NCBI GenBank assembly: GCA_964036275.1
Contig: OZ038437.1
Span: forward strand, 13,796,090-13,860,089
Origin: Litoditis marina
Lineage: Eukaryota; Nematoda; Chromadorea; Rhabditida; Rhabditidae
Length of the DNA stretch: 64,000 nucleotides
Direction: 5' to 3'
Each line of letters starts with the position of its first letter. Positions within the stretch are counted from its first letter, which is position 1. A program made the position numbers and the translations under genes. Shown piece after piece: positions 1 through 10,079 of the stretch. The notes under the pieces are model-generated. The model saw only the letters and a list, made by a program, of their open reading frames with translations. It was not told where the DNA came from and searched no databases.

Positions 1-362
1 TACAAAAGTCGTAAAATATTTTCTCAAACCTGTTAACTAGAATCTACAAACTCAATTATAGAGTTCCTGGTTTTGTGCACAATGGTTGGCATTTTTTGTC
101 ATTACTTCAATTCTAGGTGCTATAAAGTTTGTCATATTATTCAACAGTTGTTCTCTCTTTCGCAGCTGTGACTTGTAGATTCTAGTTTACAGGTTTGAGA
201 AAATATTTTACGACTTTTGTATGTTTGTAATGAACAGTTATACTTGAGTATATTAGTATTTTTCGGTTTTTGTAGCAGTAGCTGCTCCATTTGAGAGTAG
301 TTGTCTAAGGGGCGCACAGCAGAAGACAAATCTCACAGTCGTTGGGTCCCCACTTTTTCATG
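1..362. repeat. Long inverted repeat, left arm cut by window edge
   Basis: Bases 1-53 are the inner end of a left arm. They are the reverse complement of bases about 173-225, so the segment folds back on itself around a loop of about 120 bases. The right arm continues to about 366. The same structure is complete at 28408-28918, where both arms are about 194 bp. No protein is apparent: the short ORF on the minus strand here lies wholly within the arm. Confidence 0.85.
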
Positions 363-388
363 AATTAGCATATTTGCTTTCCCTGTCT

Positions 389-502
389 TAGAAACGCCAC
401 GTTTTCACCTGTTTGTAAACGCGATAGGTTTTGAACAGGTTTCCACCGTTTGGAAACCAACACTCCGATAAATCTCGGATTTCGTTCAAGAGGGACCAAC
501 TA
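389..502 (+). repeat. 115 bp junction repeat, first of seven
   Basis: This stretch begins TAGAAACGCCACG and ends GAGGGACCAACT. Related copies lie at 5830-5942, 9113-9226, 22690-22802, 24046-24160, 28940-29051 and 34388-34500. It appears both near the start of the neprilysin blocks and at the end of every D unit, so it is shared by otherwise different modules. There is no ORF of interest in it. Its position suggests a recombination substrate, which is inference. Confidence 0.8.
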
Positions 503-1809
503 ATAAATGAAAATATCTGCTTTCAACCTTGAGTGGAGTATATTGACTGATGTCCTTATATATACAGGTTTTGATAGTGAGAACGTAGTTTGCTCCGCAT
601 GGGAAACATAAACTGACCACTCACGACAGAAAGCAAGGAGCTCTAACTACAGACACAGAGAAACATCCTGACATATCTCACTCGAAACGATTTCTATTCC
701 TATTTATCCGTTTTTCAGAGTTCAGCGGTTCCCCAGTTAGCACGCGTGCTGGAAGAAAGAGCAAAAATGTCCAAAAATGCAACTTAGAGTTCAGCGGTTC
801 CCCAGTTAGCACGCGATTTCGATTTCTATTCCTATTTATCGATTTCTATTCCTATTTATCCACACATTTTTTAGCACAAGAAACCAAATTTTAGCCACAA
901 AGAGTAGTTTTGCGTTCTCTCATATTGTATGGCATAATGTATCTTTAAACTACCCTAAAATACACAATGAACCACCTTCTATTATGCCTGATCCAATAAC
1001 TTCACGAAAAAACCGAGTGCCTGGTTTTGAGTCACCAGTGACTCCGCAATAGTAACTTTGAGTGTGACTCAAATCAGTCACCATTGTCTCAATTCAATTA
1101 GCCCTTTTAAGTCTGCTCTTGAGAAAATGTCAATCTTTGAGACTGATAGGGAACTGTATGTCGAATCTACTCTGAGGTTCTAGAAAGTTACCCCGAAGAA
1201 ACCTAGAAAAACGACTTTGCGAAAGTTCATGAGAACTGAATCTAGGAGAACGTGTTCACGTTATCTCACGTGTTTCAACTGGTTTTCTTTCCGGTTGATG
1301 ATGATTCGATCCTCATTTCTTCTTCAACTCGGTCATGGTGCGGCCGATCTACGGAGCTCATCCTCTCAATGTTGAGCCGATCCGGACTGTTTCCGAGGTA
1401 TAGTCGATTTCATATAAGTGTCAATAGTTACAGTTGTGGCTTAAAGAAAGGCGGTGGTGTACTGTATGTCATGTTTCGTGCTGTGTAAAATACATCGTTT
1501 CGGCCTTACCACCTTTACGATGTCTTAGGTTCAGTGGTATCCACTTCTCACAAAGTTTCTGAGCCTCAAACACCACTGTTCCTCACAAACAGTATTCGAA
1601 ATCGGCTTCTGACATTCAGTTTGTTTCCCAAATATTGCTACAGTGTGAATTCAAAAGTGCTAGCCAGTTCTGTAATGTTTTTCGAAAAACACTAAAAAGC
1701 ATGATCAAATCATTGTTATAATTCTTATTCGAATCAAGAATTTTGACCGAAAACCAATATCAAGCTACGAACACATCGTAGTACGTATGCTGGAAGATCC
1801 AGGCACCTT

Positions 1810-1905
1810 CATCCCATCCTGCGTCTCTCGCTTTGCCTCACTATTTCGCGCCATTCGTAAGAGCAGAGAAATAGCGTATGTTTGAGGAAACGCAGGATGG
1901 GATGA
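1810..1905. repeat. CTGCGTCTC foldback element
   Basis: The ends are inverted copies: CATCCCATCCTGCGTCTC on the left and a matching GAAACGCAGGATGGGATG on the right. Inner ends ACTATTTCGC and GAAATAGCG also pair. Relatives sit at 8485-8564, 10553-10657, 11902-11995, 14072-14219, 26625-26704 and 30361-30456, mostly in introns or intergenic DNA. It looks like a small non-autonomous inverted-repeat element (MITE-like). Confidence 0.75.
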
Positions 1906-2066
1906 AAGAGCCGAGATCTTCTAGCTTACGTACTCGAATTAGAGGGGAACATACATCACACCAGATGAGCTTACATTGGACAGTTCCAACCCTACATAAC
2001 GTTTCAGAATTGTACAAGTTGAAGACTTAGAAACTTGAAAGGTTTTTGTAACCCGTTTACTTTCAG

Positions 2067-3114
2067 ACAACTCCGATTCGTTTCCCCGATTTTCTGAATA
2101 AGAACAATCAGAATGACCCAAATAGTTCGTGCACAAGACGTATTTTCTGCTTTCTGGCTCCGGTTTTCCTCTTTTTCATGATTCTCGGACTGAACCACAT
2201 GAAAATGCCCCCATTGGGGTCTATGAAGGTACCATTATAATCTTTTCATTCCTACTGAGACTGCTACAGTAAGATTACAAAATTTCAATTCTGTTTTAGT
2301 GACGCTGATATTATCAATATTCATAAGAAAACAACGATTGGGAAATTTGGAGTCTCAGTAGGAGAGATGACGACTATATAGACTCTGCTTCACCAGTCGA
2401 TGGCCTTGTTCAGTAGTCCTTCAAGAATTCATGAGGCTTTCTAGTGAGCAATTGTTTCTTTCGGTTTCAAACTTTTAGAGTTTTAGTAGTAATGATGTAG
2501 AAGACACAGACAGACGAAATTTGGATAAAATCCAAAAACGTCAACTCACCAAACTTTGACCTGTAAGTTGGAGCCCATAGAGAATTGAACTACAAATATA
2601 GTCGAAGAGATATGATTGTGTAGGTCTGATTCTCAAAAGCGTGACCCTGATATGTTCACTAGTTGTAGTGGGGGGCTAAAATAAAAACCTCTCAACGTCC
2701 CTCTTTCAGAACAACCTGGTGTCGAAGTTTGTTGCCGCAAATTTCCTGAACTGCAGCCAAATGTGAGTGCGACTTTGCTTTTTCATGAATAACTGTAATT
2801 CGTACAAACTTAATACGTTTCTCTTACAAAGATGCATGCGGTCGAACTTCCAGATCAAGGTCCTGGGACCACTTTGGCAAATATTATATTTAATGCTTTG
2901 GTGATAGAACTTCCATTCAATCACTCTCTCTGTATAAATAGATTGTACATTCACGATTTTGAATTATGAAAACTTTGCTCCCAGCGAGACCCGTGTGTGG
3001 ATTTTCACCAGTTTGCGTGTGGAAACTTCAACAAGAATCATCGAATGGCGTCCCACATGACTTCCATGAGCAACTTTCACATTCTTCGACAGCAAGTTAC
3101 CAAGGCGATGCAAG
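2067..3114 (+). pseudogene. Neprilysin-like (M13) N-terminal fragment, copy A
   Basis: Three exons match the better copy in block B. Exon 2067-2228 (54 codons) encodes a basic CTRR stretch and a hydrophobic membrane anchor. Exon 2710-2762 begins NNLVSKF. Exon 2985-3114 encodes RDPCVDFHQFACGNF, the conserved N-terminal motif of M13 peptidases. The exon found between the last two in copy B (11741-11849) is missing here. Joining 2762 to 2985 then shifts the frame (phase 2 into phase 0), so the fragment cannot make a normal product. The next acceptor (3471) leads to a stop after about 15 codons. A further exon remnant lies at 4242. Confidence 0.8.
2247..2369. mobile_element. MITE-like element, CATTCCTACTGAGACT termini
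   Basis: The left end CATTCCTACTGAGACTGC is mirrored by AGTCTCAGTAGGAGAGATG at the right end. The element sits in the intron after the membrane-anchor exon of copy A and is too short to encode anything. Copy C carries it at 30798-30920. Relatives with the same termini lie at 11033-11247 and 20740-20954. Confidence 0.65.
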
Positions 3115-3553
3115 GTATGAAAAGTAATTGTTTTTATATTTTGTGAACGCACGTCATTGAGAATAGTGCTTTTGCAAAGAGGGAGGTCATTACTTCTGAA
3201 TTGTAGCATGCTCTGTACACATCACATTAATTAACAGAAAAGTTACGGCTTTCTTTCATACATTTGCGACATATGTTTCGCATGTAGCCAGAATTGCACC
3301 GGAATTCAGAGAATTTTCTACGGCACACTTAACTTTAAATCCAAACTTCAATCTTTTCTTATTTTCGTAGTTCATTAGTGTCAAACGTTACTAGTTTAGA
3401 ACTCACAATTTGCAACACGAAAACCATAGTTCCTGTTGATTCTGAGCATTATTCTTGTTCCAGATTTGGAGTGGTTAGCGAACTGCAGAAGTACAGAAAA
3501 TGATGATTGAACAACACAGTCACGCACCAATCACGAACAGAATGATTGTTTTT

Positions 3554-3679
3554 GACAGTTTAAAGGAGGAGGATTATGTGGTCTAACCCAAACGATTCAG
3601 TCCTTTAAACTGCAATACATTTTTCAATTGCAGTTTAGAGGACCGTTGACACGGGATTGGTCCACAAAATCATCCTGCT
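3554..3679. repeat. TTTAAACTGCAAT foldback element, copy A
   Basis: The centre is CCTTTAAACTGCAATAC, then a short loop, then ATTGCAGTTTAGAGG. The outer parts GGATTATGTGG and CCACAAAATCATCC also pair imperfectly. Relatives lie at 12785-12889, 13632-13740, 16478-16599 and 32105-32230. It is a non-coding inverted-repeat family. Confidence 0.7.
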
Positions 3680-3893
3680 AATGACATTTAGGGAACGTTC
3701 ATAGTAGAAGTTTAGTTTAATCTGCCTGCAAACAGTTTTCAAATACTAGATACGGCAAAATAAAACTAGGAACACCGCTGTTTTGAGGCCAAGTCTCTGA
3801 TACTCTGATAGACTGCGTTTTCATACGTACTGTGAGTCCAACAGTAGGAGTAGAAATACAAAATTTTCAGTGCATTTCAATTGCGTAGTTATT

Positions 3894-4145
3894 ATGGGAA
3901 AAATTGGTAAATGGGTGGGGGGTCATTGTACATCTTCGACAATGAACAATCACCCCCCCACAATACAAAATGGGGGGTGATAGTACATACCCGGAACTGA
4001 TGAACAATCACCCCCCACTCAACCCAAGCCTGCAGTAAATAAGCATGGTGTATAATCGCCTCCCAAAGGTGGGGGGCGATTGTAGTACGGGCCCTTTTCA
4101 ACCCATTTTCGACCAGGGTGGGGGGCAAATGTAAACTATTCCCAT
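3894..4145. mobile_element. G-rich inverted-repeat element I, copy A
   Basis: A 252 bp insertion begins ATGGGAA and ends TTCCCAT, flanked by TATT on both sides. It is full of blocks of six or seven G or C next to TGATTGT or ACAATCA, for example GGGGGGTCATTGTACA. The matching place in block B (about 17260) reads straight through without it, so B looks like the empty site. The same insertion is at 32444-32697 in copy C. No transposase is encoded. ORFs across it are by-products of low complexity. Confidence 0.65.
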
Positions 4146-4241
4146 TATTTTAGATGAGGTTCATAACTTGCAGTTTTAGGAGGATTATCGTACACTACAC
4201 GTTTAACGTGGTTGATTTATATTGATTTCGACTATTTTCAG

Positions 4242-4335
4242 AGTTAATGTGGTTCTCCAGAACATGATTCTTTTCCGGAGTTTTCCAGTGCAAACCGAAT
4301 TCGCCGATGAATTTGAAAAAAGTGCACTGTTCGGG
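4242..4335 (+). pseudogene. Likely M13 exon remnant, copy A
   Basis: An acceptor ATTTTCAG is followed by a phase-2 open frame starting VNVVLQNMILFRSF and continuing PVQTEFADEF. Copies are at 17354 and 32794. The short stretch VLQNMILFR resembles the NYLxWR region that follows the N-terminal lobe in M13 peptidases, but that similarity is weak. In this copy the possible donor GTAAAA of the other two copies reads GAAAAA. The end coordinate is approximate. Confidence 0.4.
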
Positions 4336-4434
4336 GAAAACGCTCGATCAGATCGATTTTGGCCTAGTTTTGTGTTTGTGCAATTTGGGCAATGAAGATT
4401 GAACAAGTTCTGTCGAAATAATGGATAAAAACAC

Positions 4435-4743
4435 GGGTTGATTGTACAATTGTCCCCCCCCCCCCCTTGAGCCGGAATACGTTGGAATCCAAATGTACAA
4501 CGTCTTTCTTTACTGCAGGTTCGGATTGAGAGGGGAGCTATTGTTAAACAGGGGTTGGTACTAATACCCGCCATTTTGTATTGTGGGCGGTGATTGTTAA
4601 ACATCGACATTGTACAATTACCCACATTTACAATGACCCATCATTTACATTTACCCCCCTCTCCATAGGGAATCGTAATGGGAGGGGGTGATAGTACTAC
4701 GGGGGGACTTAAGGTGGGGGGGGGGCAATTGTACAATTTTCCC
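4435..4743. mobile_element. G-rich inverted-repeat element II, copy A
   Basis: This insertion of about 309 bp begins GGGTTGATTGTACAATTG and a run of 13 C, and ends with a run of 10 G, then CAATTGTACAATTTTCCC. The two ends are inverted copies. Inside are more G or C runs next to TGATTGTTAAACA-like words, as in element I. Block B lacks it at the equivalent site (about 17530). Copy C has it at 32987-33299 with a longer G run (12). Confidence 0.65.
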
Positions 4744-5089
4744 AAATAGTTGATTAAGATGCAATTGCAAGTATCTGTGTCTATGTCAGTTTGATGAGCA
4801 GAGGGTTTACGGGAATTGGGAAGAAACTAAGCAAAATATCAAGGCTGAATCACAACTATACTGTATGTATCGGACAATGTTGCTAGAATGGACAAAATAC
4901 TTCGGAAATTTCCAAAAGGGTCGACTCACGACCCAAACAGAACGGGATGAAACTATAAACACAGCACAGGGTAATCATTGGACATGTTTCATCTACGTTC
5001 AATACATCCCCCCACATAAATCGTATTTTTCGAAAGTTTTCCAATTCACATGATCTTTTCCTATCCAATAGAAAGTTGGAGAAAGTTTC

Positions 5090-5605
5090 CACACTATCCC
5101 AACCTGTCCAGACTTTTCTCGGAATCAGGAAAACACGTTTATCAGACTGGTTTGAAAATGGATCCATGGAAAATCTAACAGGTTTTCCTACAATTGTAAA
5201 CGACGTCTGACCAACTTTAGTTGCGGAGTTCTTGTTTGGAATGGGAGGGGCAACCAATGCTCTTAGAAAGAGATAAAGACCAAAAAAGAGTATGGTCTAT
5301 TTTTTTGACTTCAACAGCTAAATTATAGTAGAAACACAACATGAGTGAAGTATTTTGAGGTAAGTATTCGAACGTTCGAGATTGAGGAATCGGATTGAGT
5401 TGTTGTACAGCCTTTTCCATCTCTACGGAAACTCCTACAGTAAGACACCAAACTTCCAGACTTGTTCTCTACAAAACATTAATGTTACATGTTACAGCAT
5501 TCAATCCCGAGTTTGAAATACTGATTTCTTCTAAGAATGTTCCCGAAAAAGTTTCAGTAATTGGGAAGTTTGAATGTGTGATGCAGGCGTATTAGTAGGA
5601 ATGCT
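5090..5605. repeat. Unit D, copy in block A
   Basis: This is one of five related copies of a sequence of about 0.5 kb (others at 17915-18262, 21950-22460, 23315-23825 and 33650-34160). On the minus strand all copies keep an open stretch starting MEKAVQQLNPIPQ or a close variant. The frame is broken downstream at different places by one-base differences. The right part, CTCCTACAGTAAG to TATTAGTAGGAATG, resembles a diverged MITE. I do not recognise a protein family and treat it as a repeat. Confidence 0.6.
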
Positions 5606-6477
5606 GTAGACTATATTCCAACTCTACAGATCTAGCTCAATCGGATCAATGTTTCAGCAGTAAACACTATACTCAGATTGCAGTTCAAAACCTTTATCTC
5701 TACTTCCAAACGTAACTGTTTCTATAAAACAGATAGTTTTATTCATGATTTACTAAGTATAGAAAACAAAGTTTCCAGCTATTCCCCCAATGCTCTTGGG
5801 ATCACCATGATTTCATCATCCTGTCTTGTTAGAAACGCCACGTTTTCGTCTGTCTGTTAACGCGATAGGTTTTGAACAGGTTTCAACCGATTGCAAACCA
5901 AAACTCCAGTAAAACTCGGTTTTCGTTTAAGAGGGACCAACTTAGCAATAAAAATTGGCTATTTTCTATTTTGAGCTGTAGTTTGTAGCAAATTCTCACT
6001 ACAACACATCAGAAACGAACTAACATAGTAGGATCAAACTAAAAACACAGCACAAGTTAGTTATTGTACAGGTTTCGCCTACGTTTTTCGCTCTACATAC
6101 TTCGTACAATCAAAATGTTTTCCGATTCTCATAACCTTGTCCTATACGTCCTAATTTGCTCTTCTCAGCGTAGAATGTTAAAATTGGAATTGGTTAATAT
6201 ATCAAACTACAAACACATCAAAACCGGCCGCCATCTATCTTTTATGTACCGAGGCAACCCCCAATCTTTTAGCCAAGTAACTAATTTGCTCGAGTCCGGC
6301 TGCTACGAAGACGAGAGAGTAGTCAGATCAATGAGGCCGCAGACACCGGCAGACAGGTTAGACTCATAGACAGAAGTGGTTGCCCTATCTATTGACAGTT
6401 GTCCAAGAGAAACCTATTTCCATATTAGATCAGGTACAGAAAAGTGGACAATGACCGATCCTCGGAGACATCGCTGC

Positions 6478-6500
6478 NNNNNNNNNNNNNNNNNNNNNNN
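6478..6500. other. Assembly gap of 23 N
   Basis: Undetermined bases lie next to a GA microsatellite. The paralogous stretch at 24670-24680 reads directly from GACCGATC into TAATAAGAG, so about 40 extra bases plus the gap are found only here. They may be an assembly artefact. Confidence 0.98.
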
Positions 6501-6519
6501 CTTTCCCTGTCTAATAAGA

Positions 6520-6592
6520 GAAAGAGAGAGAGAGAGAGAAAGAGAGATTGAGAGAGAGAGAGAAAGAGAGATTGAGAGAGAGAGAAAGAGGA
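6520..6592. repeat. GA microsatellite
   Basis: Imperfect (GA)n with AAGAGAGATTGAG interruptions. The matching tracts are at 24675-24735 and 35024-35068. In block C the satellite array begins exactly at this tract. Confidence 0.9.
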
Positions 6593-6762
6593 GGATTTCT
6601 CGGGTGGAAACAGGTAGCCCAACCCCGTTTACCAGTTGCAGACGCGTTTTCCCAGCAAGAAAACGACTGACGCTCTCACGCAGTTTGATCTCTTTGTGAA
6701 TCTGTTCTGTACTTTCCCATCGGGTTTGGACAGTGCATCAGAACTCTGTGTTGAGTGAGGGG

Positions 6763-6769
6763 TATAAAA
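6763..6769 (+). promoter_or_regulatory. TATA box of block T (first copy)
   Basis: TATAAAA lies in GGGGTATAAAAAGGGAG, 42 bp upstream of the ATG at 6811. The second copy has it at 24904-24910. Sequence and spacing fit a RNA polymerase II core promoter. Actual transcription is not shown by the sequence. Confidence 0.55.
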
Positions 6770-6810
6770 AGGGAGTTGGCTGGGAGTTGAGGCAGAAGAC
6801 GGCCGCCGCT

Positions 6811-6906
6811 ATGCCCGAATCGCCACCTCCCGGAGACATCTACGAAGCTCACTCGGCGAATGGTCAGGAAAGGACTGGGAACTGCACCATTCCGAGGATA
6901 CGCAAG
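6811..6906 (+). CDS. Possible first exon downstream of TATA box, copy 1
   Basis: An ATG 42 bp after a TATA box opens a 32-codon frame starting MPESPPPGDIYEAH and ending at a GTACAC donor. The second copy (24952-25048) encodes the same first 15 residues and then diverges, because this copy is one base shorter in the run after CACTCGG. I could not find a convincing second exon: the nearest TTTTCAG acceptor leads quickly to a stop. No family is recognised. It could be a real small gene, a broken copy of one, or the 5' end of a gene whose remainder was lost. Confidence 0.35.
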
Positions 6907-7967
6907 GTACACTCTCTTCCTCCACCTCTCTCTCCCTCTTTATCCCTATTCTCTCTAGTTTCTCATACCTAACTCTCTCCAAGCTATCTTTTCCTCCTCA
7001 TCTCTTCCCCTCTCTTCTTCTTTCCCTCTCTCTCTCTCCCTCTCTCTCTTGATTCTCTTCTACGTCTTCCAATATCTATACTATAGCTCCCCCTCTCTCT
7101 CTCCTGTATAGTAAAAAATGAACGCCATCGCCCAGTGATAGGGTAATGAGTTTTTGCTTCAAGTATTTGCATTTGATATTTCTGTGCTCACTTGCTAATA
7201 ATTGGGGGTTGAAACGAGATTACCCTTCACTGTCCACAATTCGTTTTCTCCCCTTTGAGAAGTTCTCGAATTCTTAGAAATGATTTCCTCTCTCTCTCTC
7301 TCCCTCCCCTCTCTCACCGATATACATTCTCATCCTCTCTCTTTCTCTCTCTCTCTCTCTTCTGATCATCTCTCTGCTCTCTTCCAACCCTCTAACGATA
7401 CATCAATCCCACTAGTGTAAGATCCCGATTTTGTATTATAGGGTATCATTTTCAGCTTTGAGAATTTTCAACTGACATTCAAGCTCACTTGAAAATATCG
7501 AAAAGTAGAAAAACAACCCTCTTACTCAATCTCACATATCTCTTCTAGTACAGTTACTTAGAGATTCATGCAAAATGGTTGGAACTAGATCCTCTATTTT
7601 TATTGTTATAACTAGCCCCCCAAAAATTGGAAATATTATTGAACCAGTTGCCGGGTTAGGGGTTGTGTGCCCGTTTCCCAATTGCCGAGGCCTTAAGAAT
7701 GGTCTTGTTACTTCACCTATAACCCCCACTTGTCATCGCATAATAGTAGAGTTATCATTGGAGAGCGAGCTTGAATTGAGTGGGGGGCTTAAGTATACAT
7801 TTCCTCGGCCAAGACTGTTTCTCTATAGGTTATGCGAGTTCATTCTAAGTGATAGACCGACCAAACTTCATGGTATTTCAGTCAATGACAACTTTCAATA
7901 AGAGCTTTTCAACTTTTGCGAAACGTATCGGGGTAAAATTATACGGATTTCTCTCTCTTTCTTTCCT

Positions 7968-8020
<53 letters not shown>

Positions 8021-9090
8021 TTCTTTCTACGTTGTCCGTGAGATAACTCTTCTCTTTCTTTGTCTTACCTCTTGCACCCTCGATGCCTTTCTATCCTTTT
8101 GAATAAACTGTGATTAAATGTTCTGTTTGTTATCTAGAAAATATGTAGAAAACTGGAATGAAAATACAACAATTAAATCGAAAAGAAAAAGAAATAAAAG
8201 ATGAAAGGCGAATTGATGATGAAATGAGAACGGGAAATGTGAAACAAGGGTTATTGAAACAAGCTTGTCAGACAGTTTGTTCAGACTGTCTGTACAGATT
8301 GTTCTCTTTGAACAAGTCTGTTTCTGAGCTGGGAACTTGTTCTGAGTCAACAATTTCCATAACAATATTGTAGAAAGGAACCTACACATTTTAGCCTACG
8401 ACCTGTACAAAAGCTTAGCTGAATACGAAAATGAGAACTACTAGTTTGTACTAGTACTCTGGAACTTTCGGCCATCTTGCTTATCCTGCGTCTCTCGATG
8501 TGTTGTGAGAATATATCAATAGATGGGAGAGAAATGAAATAGTGTGTGTTTGAAGAGACGCAGATTTCGAAATCCAATGTTCCCTAAAGCCGCCTAGAGC
8601 GGTACGAAACGTAGCTGCAAACTGCGAATCTGAAATTTAACTATTCGTCAACTATACCCAATCACTGTTGTAGACTGTTGTTGACGGTTGTCAATTATTT
8701 GTTTCTTGAGTATTCCTTAGAACCTGAAACGAGGTTTCTCCCGATTTCGGGACTCTTCATGAGGAGTCAAAAAATTACGTTGATATTTTCGAATCTAACT
8801 CACACATCAGAAAATCAGGAGTGACCCAATCACTGTAGTAGTTTGATCTCGAACTAGGATAAAAATCACGAATTTTGGCCCAATAAAGCGGTGGGATCAA
8901 ACGAGGACCACTGCAGGATGAGGGTGCATACACCGTAAGCTAGGTGTTGCAAATCTGGACGCGAGTTGCAATTTCAAGTATACCCTTCTCTATCTATTTT
9001 TATGAAAGTTCATAAAATAGAGTAATGTTAACCGAGTATGGAACACGCTTAAAAAAGAGATTTCAGCTGTTTCCATAGAACATCCGTAAT
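6907..9090. other. Non-coding part of block T
   Basis: This stretch holds pyrimidine tracts (about 7010-7050, 7288-7375 and 7970-8030), a CTGCGTCTC foldback (8485-8564) and a paired stretch around GTTTGATC and GATCAAAC at about 8849-8898. The open frames at 7575-7901 and 8158-8373 recur in the second copy. They have no splice context, domain or codon pattern that I can support, so I do not call genes. Confidence 0.6.
7970..8030. repeat. CT microsatellite
   Basis: Nearly pure (CT)n; the second copy at 26110-26165 is longer and purer. Confidence 0.95.
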
Positions 9091-9970
9091 TAGCATATTT
9101 GCTTTTCCTGTCTTAGAACGCAACGTTTTCTTCCGTCTGTTAACGCGATAGGTTTTGAACAGGCTTCAACCGTTTGGAAACCAACACTCCGATAAATCTC
9201 GGATTTCGTTCAAGAGGGACCAACTAATAAATAAAAACATCTGCTTTCAACCTGGAGTGGAGTATATTGACTGATGTCCTTATATATACAGGTTTTGATA
9301 GTGAGAACGTAGTTTGCTCCGCATGGGAAACATAAACTGACCACTCACGACAGAAAGCAAGGAGCTCTAACTACAGACACAGAGAAACATCCTGACATAT
9401 CTCACTCGAAACGATTTCTATTCCTATTTATCCGTTTTTAGAGTTCAGCGGTTCCCCAGTTAGCACGCGTGCTGAAAAAAAAGAGCAAAAATGTCCAAAA
9501 ATGCAACTTAGTGTTGCAAACACATAATATAATTAATCCACACATTTTTTAGCACAAGAAACCAAATTTTAGCCACAAAGAGTAGTTTTGCGTTTTCTCA
9601 TATTGTATGGCATAATGTATCTTTAAACTACCCTAAAATACACAATGAACCACCTTATATTATGCCTGATCCAATAACTTCACGAAAAAACCGAGTGCCT
9701 GGTTTTGAGTCACCAGTGACTCCGCAATAGTAACTTTGAGTGTGACTCAAATCAGTCACCATTGTCTCAATTCAATTAGCCCTTTTAAGTCTGCTCTTGA
9801 GAAAATGTCAATCTTTGAGACTGATAGGGAACTGTTATTCGAATCTACTCTGAGGTTCTAGAAAGTTACCCCGAAGAAACCTAGAAAAACGACTTTGCGA
9901 AAGTTCATAAGAACTGTATCTAGGAGAACGTGTTCACGTTCTTACACTTGTTCACGTTCTCTCACCTGTT

Positions 9971-10079
9971 TCAACTGGTTTTCCCGGTTGATGATGATTC
10001 GATCCTCATTTCTTCTTCAACTTTGTCATGGTGCGGCCGATCTACGGAGCTCATCCTCTCAATGTTGAGCCGATCCGGA
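9971..10079 (-). CDS. Possible exon of unknown protein, minus strand
   Basis: On the minus strand an acceptor-like AAACAG is followed by a hydrophilic open frame starting SPDRLNIERMSSVDRPHH and ending STGKTS and a stop. Copies A (about 1290-1400) and C (about 29841-29951) keep the frame with an in-frame 3-base difference. The plus strand is also open here but is hydrophobic, and its donor phase does not fit the next exon of the neprilysin gene. This could be the last exon of an unrelated gene, or chance. Confidence 0.25.

Larger units (their letters stand above)
1..6460 (+). repeat. Segmental duplication, copy A (pairs with 28553-35018)
   Basis: Copy A and the segment 28553-35018 align in direct orientation along their whole length, with an offset of 28551-28559 and only scattered substitutions and small indels. 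Examples are GATTGT for 2067-2228 pairing with 30618-30779 and 2985-3114 pairing with 31536-31665. Copy A may extend left beyond the window. The right end of the homology is at GACCGATC (6453), after which A has an extra stretch and an assembly gap. The block carries a broken neprilysin region, two G-rich inverted-repeat elements and one D unit. Confidence 0.93.
6460..9090 (+). repeat. Block T, first copy (pairs with 24660-27238)
   Basis: From the GA-rich tract to TTCCGTAAT, this block repeats at 24660-27238 with an offset close to 18140 and few differences. It contains a TATA-type promoter, a short possible first exon and long pyrimidine tracts. Both copies are preceded by the same sequence back into unit D. 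The right breakpoint is sharp: here TTCCGTAAT-like sequence (ATCCGTAAT) is followed by TAGCATATTTGC, the start of block B, but at 27238 it is followed by CGCGCGCAG. Confidence 0.9.

Noticed and set aside
4203..4625. 140-codon minus-strand ORF
   Set aside because: It spans the C and G homopolymers of element II and the antisense of an exon remnant; open only by composition.
6376..6699. Plus-strand ORF with an Arg-Glu repeat
   Set aside because: It crosses the assembly gap and the GA microsatellite; no splice or domain support.
7575..7901. 108-codon plus-strand ORF, also at 25715
   Set aside because: It is conserved because block T is a recent duplication. The opposite strand is open too, and no motif or splice context is visible.
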